From Cellulomonas xiejunii (lineage in GTDB: Bacteria; Actinomycetota; Actinomycetes; Actinomycetales; Cellulomonadaceae): a stretch of DNA of 64,000 nt. The stretch is taken from assembly GCF_024508315.1 (NCBI RefSeq), contig NZ_CP101987.1, forward strand, positions 1,116,001 through 1,180,000, written 5' to 3'. The notes below the pieces were generated by a model. That model was not told the DNA's origin. It worked only from the letters and a program-made list of their open reading frames with translations, and made no database searches. The position numbers and the translations under genes are program-made. Shown one piece after another: positions 35,801 through 45,030 of this stretch. Positions within the stretch are counted from its first letter, which is position 1. Each line of letters starts with the position of its first letter.

Positions 35801-38800
35801 CGCACCGCAGGTGACCTGGCGGGGCGGCACGGGGCAGCTCGACGCCGTGACCGACCGGGCGTCGGGCAAGAAGGTGCGCTTCTTCTACGGTGGCGACACG
35901 GCCCCCGAGGGCAGCGGGAAGGCCTGCCCGATCGAGTCCGGTTTCGCCGCCCCCGCGGCCGGCATGGTGTGCCGCATCGTCTACCCGCCGGCGTCCGGCG
36001 CCGGCGTGGGGGAGTCGACCCGCCTGCACTACGACACTGCCGGCCGGCTCGTGCGCATCGTCGACCCGGGCGACGAGGTGACGGACTTTGGGTACGCCTC
36101 GTCCGGCGAGCTTGTCGGGCTGCGCACGCCCGCGCTCAACGACTGGATCGCCGTCGACCCGACAGCGCGCCGGACCGACGCGGCCCTCGTCAGCATCGCG
36201 TACGACGTCACCGGGCCGTCGACGAGGGCGCCGAAGGCGACGGACGTGACCCTGCCCGCAGCCGACGGTGACGCTGCCACGACACGTCTGAGCACGTCGT
36301 TCGTCTACGCGGACGCCACGACCACGAAGGTCCGGCGGACCGGTGTGCCGGGCGACGCCCGCACGGTCACGTTCGACGCGGCGTGGCGGCAGGTGTCAGA
36401 CACCTCGGCCCTGGGGCTGCGGGCCACGCAGGCCTGGCACGAGTCGAAGGACCTCGTGCTGTCCCAGACCGACACGGCGGGCCGGACATCGACGACGCTC
36501 TACGACGCGCGGGACCGCGCGACCGACGCGTACGGCCCCGCGCCGACGTCCTGCTTCGGCGCGGACCGGCGCCCGACCGCGGCGTGCGCCTCGACGGTGC
36601 CGCACACGTCGACCGCGTTCGACGAGGCGATGTCGGGGCTCAACGTCGCGTACTACTCGGGCGCGAACCTCGCCGGGTCACCCAAGGCGTTCGCGCTGGG
36701 GCTCGGGACCGGTGGCCTCCAGAAGGACTGGGGCACCGCGATGCCGGACCCGGCGATCACCGCCGCGCCTTGGGGTGCGCGGATGACCGGCGTCCTCACG
36801 TTCCCGCAGGCAGGGACCTACACGCTCACCGCGGTCGCGGACGACAACGTCAAGGTGTGGATCGACGACATGGTGGCGGTCTCGCCGCCGGACCTCGCGA
36901 CCGTGAGCGCATCCGTCGTCCGCGCGGCTGCCGGCCCGGCGCGCATTCGGGTGGACTACCGGAACAGCGGCGGTGGTCGCGGCGCGCTCACGTTGTCCTG
37001 GTCCGGGCCGGGGGTCACGGCCGGCCGCATCCCGGACTCGGCGCTCGCGCCGGACTACGGGCTGGTGACGAGCTCGACGGTGGACGACGCGGTGCCGCCC
37101 GCGGTCCCCCCGGGTACTCCGGGCGTGACGGCCGACCAGGTGCCGCGGCAGGTGACGCGGACCGGATACGGGTCGAGCCCGTGGCTCGGGCGGCCGCTCA
37201 CCACGACGGAGGACCCGGGCGGCCTGGCCCTGACGACGACCACGGCGTACGAGTCGGGCGGGTTCGGGCGGCGGACGGGGCGCTGGCTGCCCGCCGCGAG
37301 CGCCGCGGGCACGCTGACCGCGGAGCGAGGGACGACGTACGCCTACTACGGCGCCTCGGACACCCAGCCCGACGTGTGTGCAGCCCCGGCCGGTGCGAAG
37401 CCAGCAGGGCTGCTGCGCACGACGACGGAACCCGCGCCCGCGTCCGGTGACGCGGTCGTGACGACCACCGTCTACGACCACCTCGGACGCAGCATCGGCA
37501 CGAAGGTCTCCGGCTCCTCGGGGTGGACCTGCACGACGTACGACGGCCGCGGGCGTCCCGCGAAGGTGGCGTACCCAGCGGAAGGCGCGACGGCTGCGCG
37601 CACGGTGACGACCTCGTACGCGGTCGGGGGCGACCCGCTGGTGTCGTCGACGACCGACTCTGCCGCACCCGGGTCGGGCACGACGACGACGAAGGTCGAC
37701 CTCCTCGGGCGGGTCGTGCAGTACACGGACGTGTGGGGCGTGGTGACGACGACGTCGTACGACGCCGCCGGGCGGCCGGCCGCGTCGCGCACGACCGTCG
37801 GCTCGACCGCGTACGACAGCAGCGTCGAGTACGACGCGGACGGGCGCGCCGTGCGGCTGCTCGACGGCGGCAAGGTCGTCGCGGTCCCGGAGTACGGGGC
37901 CGGTGGGGACCTGGTGGGTGTGACGTACCCCGCGGGCGAGGGGACGGCGGGGAACGGGACGAGCGTGCGGGTCGGGCGTGACCATGCCGGTGCGCTGGCC
38001 GAGCTCGTGTGGTCGTTCGTCGGGTCGCCCGCCGTGTCGGACCGGGTCGTGCGCTCGCAGTCGGGTCGGGTGCTCACCGCGACGGTGAGCGACGGGGCGA
38101 ACGCTGGGTCGTCGTCGTACTGGTACGACGGCGCCGGGCGCCTGGTGCGCGCGGTCATCCCACGGCATGAGCTGACGTACTCGTTCGCCGACACCGGTGG
38201 GTGCGGCGCGAACACGAGAGCGGGGGCGAACGGGAACCGGGTGTCGTCGAGGGACGTGCTCGACGGGGCCGCGGTGACGACGACCACCTCGTGCTTCGAC
38301 CACGCGGACCGGTTGACGTCGACGACCGTGACGGACCCGCCGACCGGTGCCTCACCGGTGTCGCGGACCGTCGGGGGCGCCTCGATCAACTACGACGCCG
38401 GGGGAAACACCACCGCGCTGGCGGGGCAGACGTTCGGCTACGACCAGGCCGACCGTCACGTGTCGAGCGTGGACGGCTCGGGGGCGAAGGTGACGTACGG
38501 GCGCGACGCATCGGACCGGATCGTGCAGCGCACCCAGGTGGTCGGCGGTGAGACGTCCGTCGTCCGCTACGGGTTCTCCGGTTCCGGGGACACCCCGGAT
38601 CTCGTGATGGACGGTGCCGGTGCGGTGGTGGCGCGGGTGCTGGCGCTGCCCGGGGGTGTGACGGTCAACCTGCCGGTGTCGGGTGCGGCGGTGTGGTCGT
38701 ACCCGAACATCCACGGCGACGTCATCGCGACCGCCGACAGCGCGGGCGCCCGGACCGGTGCGCTGGTCTGGTACGACCCGTTCGGTCAACCGATCGACCC

Positions 38801-39482
38801 GGCCACCGGATTGATCGGGACAGGTGTGGCCGACGACGCGGTGCCCGACAACCTGCCGGGGGACGCGGACAACGCCTGGGTGGGGCAGCACCAAAAGCTG
38901 TACGAGCACGCGGGTGACCTCGCGGCGATCGAGATGGGTGCGCGGGTGTACCTGCCGGCGCTCGGGAGGTTCCTGTCTATCGACCCGGTCGAGGGTGGGG
39001 TCGACAACGCATACGTCTACCCGACGGATCCGATCAACGCCTTCGACCTCGACGGCACGTTCCAGCTACGCAAATGGCTGAAGGTCGGGGTCGCTGCGCT
39101 GGGCGTCGTGGCAATGGGCGCCTGCATCGTCGCGAGTGCGGGCCTCTGCGGGGCAGTGGCGTTGGCTGCGTCTGTCGCCAGCATCGGATCCAACGCGTAC
39201 GCCTGGAAGAGAGAGGGCATGAGCACCCGCGCCTTCGTCGCAAACACGGCGTTCGACGTTCTCGGTGGCTTCGTGCCAGGTGTCCGGGCGGTGAAGAAGA
39301 TTCCGGGCGCTCACACCGGGCTCGGAATGGCGGTGCGGCGAGCGACTGGGCGGCACACGAACCTGGCTCGATACAACGTGAGGTTGCGTCACGTATACCG
39401 GTACCGTCCGGTACGCAGTACCTTCAGGACCGCTTTCAACGTCTACAGCGGGTACCACTCCGCAACCGGGCGGTGGCGATGA
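32832..39482 (+). CDS. Secreted RHS/YD-repeat protein with two PA14 domains and variable C-terminal tip
   Basis: 2216 aa. GTG at 32832 follows AAGGGGG and starts a Sec signal (MNVLVRG, hydrophobic core, cleavage after AHA). Order: DNRLRE-like secreted region (about 60-480, with W-Y-x-S repeats), fibronectin-like stretch (480-710), PA14 domain one (about 745-890, GRYYATT opening), YD-type segments, PA14 domain two (about 1269-1410), then many RHS/YD repeats (YDxxGR, YDAAGRP, YDGAGRL). The RHS-associated core ends with [16 protein letters not shown] and [10 protein letters not shown] at about 2037-2076. The last 140 residues are unrelated to that core: two hydrophobic helices and then a very basic Arg/His/Tyr-rich tail. 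RHS proteins typically carry a toxin in this tip. The stop overlaps a small membrane protein gene (ATGA). Confidence 0.9.
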   Translation: MNVLVRGVRCARAALVASAVAVSLVVVGTVPAHAEQSRAGASTAPRTAEPVELPPLDSAAPEVVSAPVEVGEQVPPVPAPRASRLDEGEVDVEGFDQDASIVVEETEDRTVYANPDGTFTTELTPEPSKVERADGAWVEVDTTVTADGAGGRARNHPLSPRFAAKGGSDELLQLSRGDVDVSITLLGARNKPLKRKGATARYEDVLPGADLEYEVTPGSVKESVVLHEPPTSEPVYRWRISGDGFDLREGRSGSFELVDDAGDVAMSIPPALVVDSSGREGRSEDAMVNAPMTVAKDRKGWVLTVRPDLEWLTDPDRVYPVSVDPTVGLGQVNVWSYRSDGVVTTDGKLRVGNSRADNRATHWRTVFHYDYEQFFGKQVLDAYMHVVVESGTANGHIAQTGWANCFGYHCQGNAHAQTIIGGDGIYDSDALSSAYAGWVNGGTAGAYVYVSGDEQPSVYTYKNMRSALYITTVDFPSATQSAPANGARVSATPTLSASFADPAGSGGIARYFRIGTTSNPDASPVYNSGWISQDSVVVPAGVLEEGRTYYWKAFVYNAYNGLFGVSSQRASGVRSFTTNTVPKVDRTAVTFDGARPPASGTQTIVTTSPTISWPAVAPDADGAIQYQVRIASGSDARTGTVLTSGWQSGTTYQVPEGSLRDGGVYGWTVETRDPIGSGRDVWTASFKVDRRLAESGPAPVEQVGPVTVNLANGNVGLRFSSPTVETVGGPMGLTFSYNSQAARTKGLLGRYYATTTAAKAFAFTGEPVMTRTDPQVSFAWELGSPAPAVPVDRFAARWTGFFTPPTAGSWTFGVVQDDGARVAVGGTTVLDRWSDQAGGVNWGTAATVNGPTSIRVDYYEESGGATFQLWAKGPGYPNGIIVPAAWLSPTFETLPAGWVASAALAGDDPQYVSAVVETNAVVLTDVTGTAHTYTRKSAGGYEAPAGEYGVMGLSATGQVNLTDEDGTVYVFGANGRLEAATPPQDAKTPAAPQVTWRGGTGQLDAVTDRASGKKVRFFYGGDTAPEGSGKACPIESGFAAPAAGMVCRIVYPPASGAGVGESTRLHYDTAGRLVRIVDPGDEVTDFGYASSGELVGLRTPALNDWIAVDPTARRTDAALVSIAYDVTGPSTRAPKATDVTLPAADGDAATTRLSTSFVYADATTTKVRRTGVPGDARTVTFDAAWRQVSDTSALGLRATQAWHESKDLVLSQTDTAGRTSTTLYDARDRATDAYGPAPTSCFGADRRPTAACASTVPHTSTAFDEAMSGLNVAYYSGANLAGSPKAFALGLGTGGLQKDWGTAMPDPAITAAPWGARMTGVLTFPQAGTYTLTAVADDNVKVWIDDMVAVSPPDLATVSASVVRAAAGPARIRVDYRNSGGGRGALTLSWSGPGVTAGRIPDSALAPDYGLVTSSTVDDAVPPAVPPGTPGVTADQVPRQVTRTGYGSSPWLGRPLTTTEDPGGLALTTTTAYESGGFGRRTGRWLPAASAAGTLTAERGTTYAYYGASDTQPDVCAAPAGAKPAGLLRTTTEPAPASGDAVVTTTVYDHLGRSIGTKVSGSSGWTCTTYDGRGRPAKVAYPAEGATAARTVTTSYAVGGDPLVSSTTDSAAPGSGTTTTKVDLLGRVVQYTDVWGVVTTTSYDAAGRPAASRTTVGSTAYDSSVEYDADGRAVRLLDGGKVVAVPEYGAGGDLVGVTYPAGEGTAGNGTSVRVGRDHAGALAELVWSFVGSPAVSDRVVRSQSGRVLTATVSDGANAGSSSYWYDGAGRLVRAVIPRHELTYSFADTGGCGANTRAGANGNRVSSRDVLDGAAVTTTTSCFDHADRLTSTTVTDPPTGASPVSRTVGGASINYDAGGNTTALAGQTFGYDQADRHVSSVDGSGAKVTYGRDASDRIVQRTQVVGGETSVVRYGFSGSGDTPDLVMDGAGAVVARVLALPGGVTVNLPVSGAAVWSYPNIHGDVIATADSAGARTGALVWYDPFGQPIDPATGLIGTGVADDAVPDNLPGDADNAWVGQHQKLYEHAGDLAAIEMGARVYLPALGRFLSIDPVEGGVDNAYVYPTDPINAFDLDGTFQLRKWLKVGVAALGVVAMGACIVASAGLCGAVALAASVASIGSNAYAWKREGMSTRAFVANTAFDVLGGFVPGVRAVKKIPGAHTGLGMAVRRATGRHTNLARYNVRLRHVYRYRPVRSTFRTAFNVYSGYHSATGRWR

Positions 39483-39916
39483 GCGTGTGGCAGCTGGTGG
39501 GTTGGGTCCTCGCGACGCCGGGGTTCGTGCTCGTCGCCGGCGTGGCGTTCTTCTACGGTAAGGGCGCGACGGGGTACCAGTGGGGCGCGTGGCGTCTTCC
39601 GATCGCCGCTGGTTCGGCGGTGATCGGGTTCACGGGCCTCGTGGCGCTCATCGTGCTGATCCTGTCCGGGCGCGATTTGACGGACGGGTGGATCACCCAT
39701 CCGCTGACCCTTGCTCTTCTCGGCGTCATCGCGCTGGTGATTGGTGGCGGTGTGATCCGGTTCGGACATTCGTACGGCAACTGGGTGGTCGAGCGAGTAT
39801 CCGCGCGCGCTCTTCACCACATCGGGCCCTTCCCGTCGGTGCTCTCGAGGGCAGTGTTCCCGGCCGCACTTGTAGTTTCCGGCGTCGTCATGCTGGAGAC
39901 GGCTCTGGTCCTGTGA
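39479..39916 (+). CDS. Small multi-pass membrane protein, candidate immunity to the RHS tip
   Basis: 145 aa with four hydrophobic segments: near residues 5-25, 40-62, 75-95 and 125-145. Between the third and fourth is a polar loop ([21 protein letters not shown] region, in parts). The ATG overlaps the RHS stop, so it is translated right after the toxin tip. Base composition is lower in GC than the flanking genes, matching the tip. No family is recognised. Known immunity proteins for RHS toxins are encoded exactly in this position, and membrane-type immunity fits a toxin tip that itself has hydrophobic helices. The role is inferred from position only. Confidence 0.7.
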   Translation: MSVWQLVGWVLATPGFVLVAGVAFFYGKGATGYQWGAWRLPIAAGSAVIGFTGLVALIVLILSGRDLTDGWITHPLTLALLGVIALVIGGGVIRFGHSYGNWVVERVSARALHHIGPFPSVLSRAVFPAALVVSGVVMLETALVL

Positions 39917-40088
39917 AGTTGCCGTTCCCGCGGCCCGTTCGTCGGGAGAGCACATGTCTTCGATTACGGGTTGAAGGCTCTTCGGCAGGGACCTGTCGAT
40001 CAGGTTCCAGCGGTCTCGCACGAAACCCGTGCGGAGGCGCTGCGGAGGTGGACCGCGGACACGCCCCGCCGGGGTGGGTGAGCGGCGC

Positions 40089-40362
40089 GCGGTGCTGGCC
40101 GGGACGCTGGAGGCCGGGGCGCGGGACGTCGTCGACCGCGGCGGGCGGTTGACGATCGGCTGGGAGCAGGCGACACCCACGTGGCGCACCGCCCGGCTCA
40201 GCCTGCGCAAGGGCGACGCGGAGGTCGTGGTCTTCGAGGACGCCGGCGAGCTGGTCTGCATCCCGCATCCCGCCGCACGACTCGCACCCGCGCCCACTGG
40301 GGTACGTCGACGCCCGCCGGACGGCGGCCGTCCTCCACCGGGTGCTGGGGCACCGGCCGTGA
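40089..40362 (+). pseudogene. Possible frameshifted remnant of a short unknown protein
   Basis: A coherent-looking peptide runs to ELVCIPHPAARLAP, including LTIGWEQATPTWRTARL and RKGDAEVVVFEDAGE. A one-frame shift near 40290 then gives LGYVDARRTAAVLHRVLGHRP and a stop at 40362. No start or ribosome binding site is seen. I do not recognise the family. The region 39917-40088 before it shows no gene. Confidence 0.3.
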
Positions 40363-40424
40363 TCCACGGTGGCCGGCTCAGGGTGGTAGCCATCGTCTCG
40401 GCCGAGTCCGCTCGGAGGGCTTAG

Positions 40425-40675
40425 CCGTGCGCAGTCCTCGCAGGTGCCGAGGAGGTCGAGGGAGTGCTCGAGGTCGGTGAACCGGTGCTCGGTGGCGAGG
40501 GCGGCGACGAGCTGCTCGGGCTCGGGGGTGGCGACCTCGACGGTGCGTCCGCAGGAGCGGCACACGAGGTGGTGGTGGTGGTGCTCGCTGCGGGGCTCGC
40601 AGCGCACATAGGTGTGCTCGCCGGTGGGCTGGAGCTGGACCTCGAGGTCGCCCTGCTCGGCCATCGCATCGAGAG
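40425..40675 (-). pseudogene. Fur-family regulator gene lacking its DNA-binding domain
   Basis: The minus strand encodes the wing end and whole dimerisation domain of a ferric-uptake-type regulator: LDAMAEQGDLEVQ, then YVRCEP, HHHHHLVCRSCGRTVEV with metal histidines and the first CxxC, LEHSLDLLGTCEDCA with the second CxxC. The roughly 55 N-terminal residues that form the DNA-binding helices are missing. Upstream sequence is instead the terminator of the tRNA-Arg gene, and no start codon with a ribosome site exists. Most likely truncated by a deletion or insertion next to the tRNA. The zinc-binding pattern suggests a Zur-like or FurA-like ancestor. Confidence 0.8.
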
Positions 40676-40691
40676 GACCCACGGACGACGA

Positions 40692-40726
40692 AACGCCCGG
40701 ACCCACGTGTCGTGGGTCCGGGCGTT
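40692..40726 (-). terminator. Perfect 16-bp stem terminator of tRNA-Arg
   Basis: AACGCCCGGACCCACG and CGTGGGTCCGGGCGTT are exact complements around a 3-nt loop. On the minus strand the stem is followed by TCGTCG. It begins 24 nt after the tRNA 3' end. Confidence 0.85.
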
Positions 40727-40749
40727 CTCGATGCCCTGAGGCATCCACG

Positions 40750-40822
40750 TGCGCCCGAAAGGATTCGAACCTTCGACCTTCTGCTCCGGAGGCAGACGCT
40801 CTATCCGCTGAGCTACGGGCGC
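40750..40822 (-). tRNA. tRNA-Arg (anticodon CCG)
   Basis: 73 nt on the minus strand, 5' end at 40822. Acceptor arms GCGCCCG and CGGGCGC pair fully with discriminator A; CCA is not encoded. D arm GCTC/GAGC; anticodon stem TCTGC/GCAGA with loop CTCCGGA gives anticodon CCG, reading CGG; T arm has GGTTCGAATCC. A strong terminator follows. The accessory block with RHS and the broken Fur gene abuts it, in keeping with tRNA-Arg genes as integration sites, though no second att copy was found. Confidence 0.95.
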
Positions 40823-40885
40823 GCGGCGATCCCCGAGACTACCAGCCCTCCCGGGCCCTCTCCGCCCGGTTTCCGGGAGCGCGGC

Positions 40886-41539
40886 TCACGCGTCCTCGAG
40901 CAGGCCCGACAGGTAGTCGCTCGTCTCGGACGCGGCGCGGTCCGGGTCGCCCGCGACGATGGCCTCGACGAGCGAGTCGTGCGAGTCGTGCGCGTGCGCG
41001 TCGGTGACGAAGTTGAAGCGGATGTTGTCCCCGATGGCCTCGATGAGGTTGTCGTACAGGGACCGGAGCACGGGGTTCGCCGAGGTGCGGACGATCGTCC
41101 GGTGCAGCTCGAGGTCCGTCGCGACCATCTCGTCGAGGTTGCCGCCCGCGTAGGCGCGGGCGCGTGCGTCACGCTTGGCGAGCAGGTCGGAGGCGTCGGT
41201 CGCGGTGCGACGGCGCGCTGCCAGCCGGGCCGCCTCCATCTCCAGGGCCCGGCGCACGGACACGACGTCGCGCTGCCGTGCGTCGGCGATCTGCCGGCTC
41301 ATGGTGACGGCGAGCTCGGAGGACGACAGCACGTACGTGCCCGACCCCTGGCGGCGCACCAGGAGCCCCGCGTGGACCAACGACTGGACGGCCTCGCGCA
41401 CGGTGTTGCGTCCGACGCCCAGCAGCTCGACCAGGGCAGGCTCGGGCGGGATGCGTGACCCGACGGGCCACTCCCCGGAGCTGATGCGCGACCGCAGCGA
41501 CTCGACGGCGCTGTCGATCAGTCCGGTGCGTCGCGCCAT
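40886..41539 (-). CDS. GntR/FadR-family transcriptional regulator
   Basis: 217 aa. N-terminal winged helix-turn-helix (SRIPPEPALVELLGVGRNTVREAVQSL region, residues about 27-60, ending QGSGTYV) and a C-terminal FCD-type all-helical ligand domain, with metal-site-like Asp/His residues in ATDLELHRTIV and HDSHDSLVEAI. The FCD subgroup usually senses organic acids. AGGAGG precedes the ATG by 10 nt. No obvious target operon adjoins it: the tRNA lies downstream and the phosphopantetheinyl transferase gene upstream on the same strand. Confidence 0.92.
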   Translation of the reverse strand: MARRTGLIDSAVESLRSRISSGEWPVGSRIPPEPALVELLGVGRNTVREAVQSLVHAGLLVRRQGSGTYVLSSSELAVTMSRQIADARQRDVVSVRRALEMEAARLAARRRTATDASDLLAKRDARARAYAGGNLDEMVATDLELHRTIVRTSANPVLRSLYDNLIEAIGDNIRFNFVTDAHAHDSHDSLVEAIVAGDPDRAASETSDYLSGLLEDA

Positions 41540-41609
41540 GGGCGGTGGCCTCCTCGTCGTCGTCGGGTGGGCGGGCCGACGACGGACGGCCGCGGTTCCC
41601 CGGCCCGAG

Positions 41610-42299
41610 TCAACACGTCCGACGACCGGACGACCAGTCCTCGTCCGCTCCCGCTCCGGCGTGTCGCCCGGGTGGGTGCGCCAGCGTGACTGCTGTGACC
41701 ACCAGGCCGCGGCCGGTCGTCCAGCGGCCGTGCAGCGTGTCGACGCCCAGTCCGAGCACCTGAAGGTGCGCGGTGAAGGTGCCGTCCCCGAGGCGCACGC
41801 GCACGTCCTCGAACCCGAGCCACGTCCGGACGGCGGGGTACCAGACCTTGTAGACCGACTCCTTGGCGGAGAACAGGACGCGCTCGGGGAAGAGTGCGGG
41901 ATCGACGTCGGCGAGGTCCGCGCGCTCGTCGTCGGACATCACGAGGTGCGCGACCCCGTCGGGCAGCGGGGCGAGCGGCTCGGCGTCGATGCCCACACCC
42001 GTCCAGTCGCGGGCGTGGGCCACGGCGGCCGCGCGGTACCCGTCGCAGTGCGTGAGGGCGCCGACGACCCCGGCGGGCCACACGGGCGAACGGTCGGGCG
42101 CGCTGGGCACCGCCGGCCGGCCGGCGCCCAGCTGCTCGAGGGCGTCGCGCGCGCACGCCCGGACCGCGGCGTACTCGGCGCGCCGCGTCGGCACGGCACG
42201 TGCGACGGCGGCCGCCTCGTCGCCGATCAGCGGCGCCGGCGCGCAGGGCCCGAAGGACTCGACGGCCACGACACCGGGCGGCAGCAGGTCGGCGAGCAC
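41610..42299 (-). CDS. 4'-phosphopantetheinyl transferase (EntD/Sfp superfamily)
   Basis: 229 aa. Attaches the 4'-phosphopantetheine arm of CoA to carrier proteins. The metal-binding VGIDAEPLAPLPDGV and the FSAKESVYKVWYP motifs are complete, and THCDGYRAAAV is the upstream conserved piece. GTG at 42299 gives the usual LADLLPPGVVAVE opening of the actinobacterial EntD-like group; the longer frame is shadow. No polyketide or peptide synthase gene is in the window, so its carrier partner is elsewhere. It starts about 180 nt from the divergent ABC exporter genes. Confidence 0.92.
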   Translation of the reverse strand: MLADLLPPGVVAVESFGPCAPAPLIGDEAAAVARAVPTRRAEYAAVRACARDALEQLGAGRPAVPSAPDRSPVWPAGVVGALTHCDGYRAAAVAHARDWTGVGIDAEPLAPLPDGVAHLVMSDDERADLADVDPALFPERVLFSAKESVYKVWYPAVRTWLGFEDVRVRLGDGTFTAHLQVLGLGVDTLHGRWTTGRGLVVTAVTLAHPPGRHAGAGADEDWSSGRRTC

Positions 42300-42479
42300 G
42301 CCCCCAGTGTGTCGGCTCGGCGGGCACGCGGACGCACGCGGCGTCGGCCGGCGAGGCGCCGACCGCCGGCCGCGGAACGTCCCTTGCGGGCTAGCGGCCG
42401 GCCCGCCACTGTGTTCCCCGAAGCGCAGGGTGCAGCGGATCCGCAGGGGGCTCCGACGTCCTGCGGGATGGGACCCGTG

Positions 42480-43463
42480 GTGTCGACGCCAGATGCTGTT
42501 CCTGTGCCGAGAAGCGAGTCGGCAGGTGACCCCGCCATCGACGCGGTCGGACTCCGGAAGTCGTTCGGACGAACCCGCGCGCTCGACGGGTTCGACCTCT
42601 GCGTCGCGCAGGGAGAGGTGCACGGGTTCCTCGGCCCCAACGGTGCCGGGAAGTCCACGACGATCCGTGCGCTGCTCGGGCAGCTCCGTCTGGGCGGAGG
42701 CCGGGCGAGGATCTTCGGCCGCGACTGCTGGACCGATGCCGTCGAGGTGCACCGCCGGCTGGCCTACGTCCCCGGCGACGTCGCGCTGTGGAACGGGCTG
42801 TCGGGCGGCGAGTGCATCGACATCCTCGTGCGCCTGCAGGGTGGTGGCAGCCCTCGCAGGCGCCGCGAGCTCGTCGACCGGTTCGACCTCGACCCGACGA
42901 AGCGCACGCGCACGTACTCCAAGGGCAACCGGCAGAAGGTGGCGCTCGTCGCCGCGTTCTCCAAGGAGGCCGAGCTCCTCCTGCTGGACGAGCCCACCTC
43001 CGGTCTCGACCCGCTGATGGAGGAGGTCTTCCAGTCCTGCGTGCAGGAGGTGCGGGCGCAGGGCTGCACCGTCCTGCTCTCGAGCCACATCCTCAGCGAG
43101 GTCGAGGCGCTCTGCGACCGCGTGACGATCATCCGGGCGGGGCGTGCGGTGACCACCGGCACTCTCGACAGCCTGCGGGGCAGCACCCGGACGACCGTGC
43201 TCGTGCTCACCGCCCGGCCGCTCGGGTCCCTCGACGCCGTGGACTCCGTGACGGACCTGCACGCCGAGCAGCAGGCCGAAGGCGTCCGGACGAGGCTGCG
43301 GGTCGGCCCGCAGGACCTGCCTGCGGCCATGGAGGTCGTCATGGCGGCAGGGCTCCTGCGCCTCACGGTGGAGCCTCCCAACCTCAACGAGCTGTTCCTC
43401 ACGGCTTACCACTCCGCGGGCGCCGGGACACCGGTCGCCGCGACGCCGGGGCTCCCCGCGTGA
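42480..43463 (+). CDS. ABC exporter ATP-binding protein
   Basis: 327 aa. Walker A GPNGAGKST, Walker B LLLLDEPTSGLDP, H-loop LSSHILSE. The signature motif is YSKGNRQKV in place of LSGGQ, a variant normal for the drug-export (DrrA/tetronasin-type) subgroup. GTG at 42480 has GGGA 6 nt upstream; an ATG at 42468 is also possible. The stop overlaps the permease start (GTGA). Likely exports a hydrophobic compound; the substrate is unknown. Confidence 0.9.
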   Translation: MSTPDAVPVPRSESAGDPAIDAVGLRKSFGRTRALDGFDLCVAQGEVHGFLGPNGAGKSTTIRALLGQLRLGGGRARIFGRDCWTDAVEVHRRLAYVPGDVALWNGLSGGECIDILVRLQGGGSPRRRRELVDRFDLDPTKRTRTYSKGNRQKVALVAAFSKEAELLLLDEPTSGLDPLMEEVFQSCVQEVRAQGCTVLLSSHILSEVEALCDRVTIIRAGRAVTTGTLDSLRGSTRTTVLVLTARPLGSLDAVDSVTDLHAEQQAEGVRTRLRVGPQDLPAAMEVVMAAGLLRLTVEPPNLNELFLTAYHSAGAGTPVAATPGLPA

Positions 43464-44989
43464 CCGGTGTCGTGGGCTGCCTGCGGCTGCTCCTGCGCAC
43501 GACGTGGGTGACCGTCCTCGGCTGGCCCGTGGTGATGACGGCGCTGCTGTGGTCGGCCGCCGCGTCGATCCTCGACCTCTACCCGGATGCCGCTCACCGG
43601 GAGCTCTACGCCCAGGCGGTGACCGGCTCGGTCGCCACCAGCGTGTTCCAGGGGCGCGGGTACGACCTGACGACGGTCGGGGGGATCCTCGCCCAGGAGA
43701 TGGGCATCCTCACCCTGACGCTGTTCCCGCTGGTCGGCGCACACATCGCCGTGCACCTGACCCGTTCCCTCGAGGACCGCGGTCACCTCGACATCGTGCT
43801 CGCCGGTCCCGTCGGTCGCTTCGCCCCCGTCGTGGCCGGGATGCTCGCCGCGACCGCGAGCGCCGTCCTCGTCGGCGTCCTCGGGTACCTCGTCCTGCTC
43901 GGTGCCGACTACCCCGCGGCGGGGTCCGCGCGGTACGCGGCAGCGCTCACCCTGCTCATGGTGGGGGCGGCGTCGCTCGGCCTGCTCGCCGGTCAGCTCG
44001 CGCGGACGTCACGCGACGCGCATCAGCTCGCGTTCGGGATCGTCCTGCTCTGCTACCTGGTGCGGGGCTTCGTCGATGTCGAGCGGCTCGACGCGACGTG
44101 GTCGACCCCCATGTCCTGGTTGGCGGAGGCCCGCCCGTTCGCCGACTCCCCGCCCGTGTGGCCCGCCGTCGCGTTCGCCGTCCTCGCTGTCGTGCTGACC
44201 GCGGCCGCGCTGTGGGTCACGGCGCACCGTGATCTCGGCGGCGGCGTGATGCAGCCCCGGCCGGGAAGGCCGGAGGCCTCCTCGGCGCTCCGCGGGCCGG
44301 CCGCGCTCGTCGCGCGACTGACCCGCGCACCGTCGCTCGCGTTCCTCGTCGGTGGTGGTGTGGTCGCGTTCGTCTTCGGCCTGTTCGCCCGGGACATGGC
44401 CAGCGACGGGCTCGAGGCCCGCCTCGTCCTCCTCGTCCAGGTCAACGCGCTCCTCGCGGCCGCCGTGGCCGTCCGGTGCGCGCTCGTGGCTGCGCAGGAG
44501 GAGCGGGCCGGTCGCACGGGGCGCGTCCTCGCCGCACCGCTGAGCCGCGGGCGCTGGCTGGGGTCGACGGCGCTGGTCGGCGCAGGGTGGTCGCTGCTGA
44601 TGCTCGCGTGGGCAGGGCTGCTCAGCGGGCTGGGGCTCGCGATCGCACTCGAGGACGACGCGAGGGTGGCCGACGGTCTTCGCGACGCGATGGCGTTCGC
44701 TGCGCCCGTGCTGCTCGTGGGGGCACTGACGGTCGTCCTCGGGGCGATCAGCCCGAGGCTCGCGTCGCTCGCGTGGGTCGTCGTGGTGTGGGCCGCGGTC
44801 GTCGCGCTCCGCGCGGACCTCCTCCAGCTGAGCCAGACCGCGCGACACCTGTCCCCGCTGGAGTGGATGGGTCAGGTGCCGCTCGAGACCTGGGACCGCG
44901 GCGCCGCGGTGGGCATGGTGGTCCTCGCCGGCGCCCTGCTCGGCGCGGCGCTCCTCCTGCAGCGGCGGCGCGACCTCGTCGCCGGCTGA
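43460..44989 (+). CDS. ABC exporter permease, polyketide/tetronasin-resistance type
   Basis: 509 aa, about 12 membrane helices in two similar halves, each opening with a helix-rich block and a cytosolic DRGHLDIVLAGPVGR or ERAGRTGRVLAAPLSR segment. This duplicated layout is typical of the tetronasin-resistance permease family of actinobacteria, which pairs with a DrrA-like ATPase. The start overlaps the ATPase stop, so the two form one transporter. No biosynthesis genes adjoin, suggesting self-protection or housekeeping export. Confidence 0.88.
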   Translation: MTGVVGCLRLLLRTTWVTVLGWPVVMTALLWSAAASILDLYPDAAHRELYAQAVTGSVATSVFQGRGYDLTTVGGILAQEMGILTLTLFPLVGAHIAVHLTRSLEDRGHLDIVLAGPVGRFAPVVAGMLAATASAVLVGVLGYLVLLGADYPAAGSARYAAALTLLMVGAASLGLLAGQLARTSRDAHQLAFGIVLLCYLVRGFVDVERLDATWSTPMSWLAEARPFADSPPVWPAVAFAVLAVVLTAAALWVTAHRDLGGGVMQPRPGRPEASSALRGPAALVARLTRAPSLAFLVGGGVVAFVFGLFARDMASDGLEARLVLLVQVNALLAAAVAVRCALVAAQEERAGRTGRVLAAPLSRGRWLGSTALVGAGWSLLMLAWAGLLSGLGLAIALEDDARVADGLRDAMAFAAPVLLVGALTVVLGAISPRLASLAWVVVVWAAVVALRADLLQLSQTARHLSPLEWMGQVPLETWDRGAAVGMVVLAGALLGAALLLQRRRDLVAG

Positions 44990-45024
44990 GCAGGTCCGGG
45001 CGCGGAGGCCGGGCGCAGGTCCCC

Positions 45025-45030
45025 TACGCT
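45025..45030 (+). promoter_or_regulatory. -10 hexamer (TACGCT) of argS, leaderless spacing
   Basis: CCTACGCT with 6 nt (TGACCC) to the GTG at 45037, with no ribosome binding site between. Confidence 0.6.

Noticed and set aside
35084-38390. Several long minus-strand frames across the RHS gene
   Set aside because: They have the Arg/Pro/Ser-rich composition of shadow frames, no ribosome sites, and no domains, while the plus strand is continuous.
39443-40393. Minus-strand 316-aa frame containing RDRWNLIDRSLPKSLQPVIED, possibly transposase debris
   Set aside because: The natural-looking stretch is short, overlaps the membrane protein gene on the other strand, and shows no transposase motif or terminal inverted repeats.
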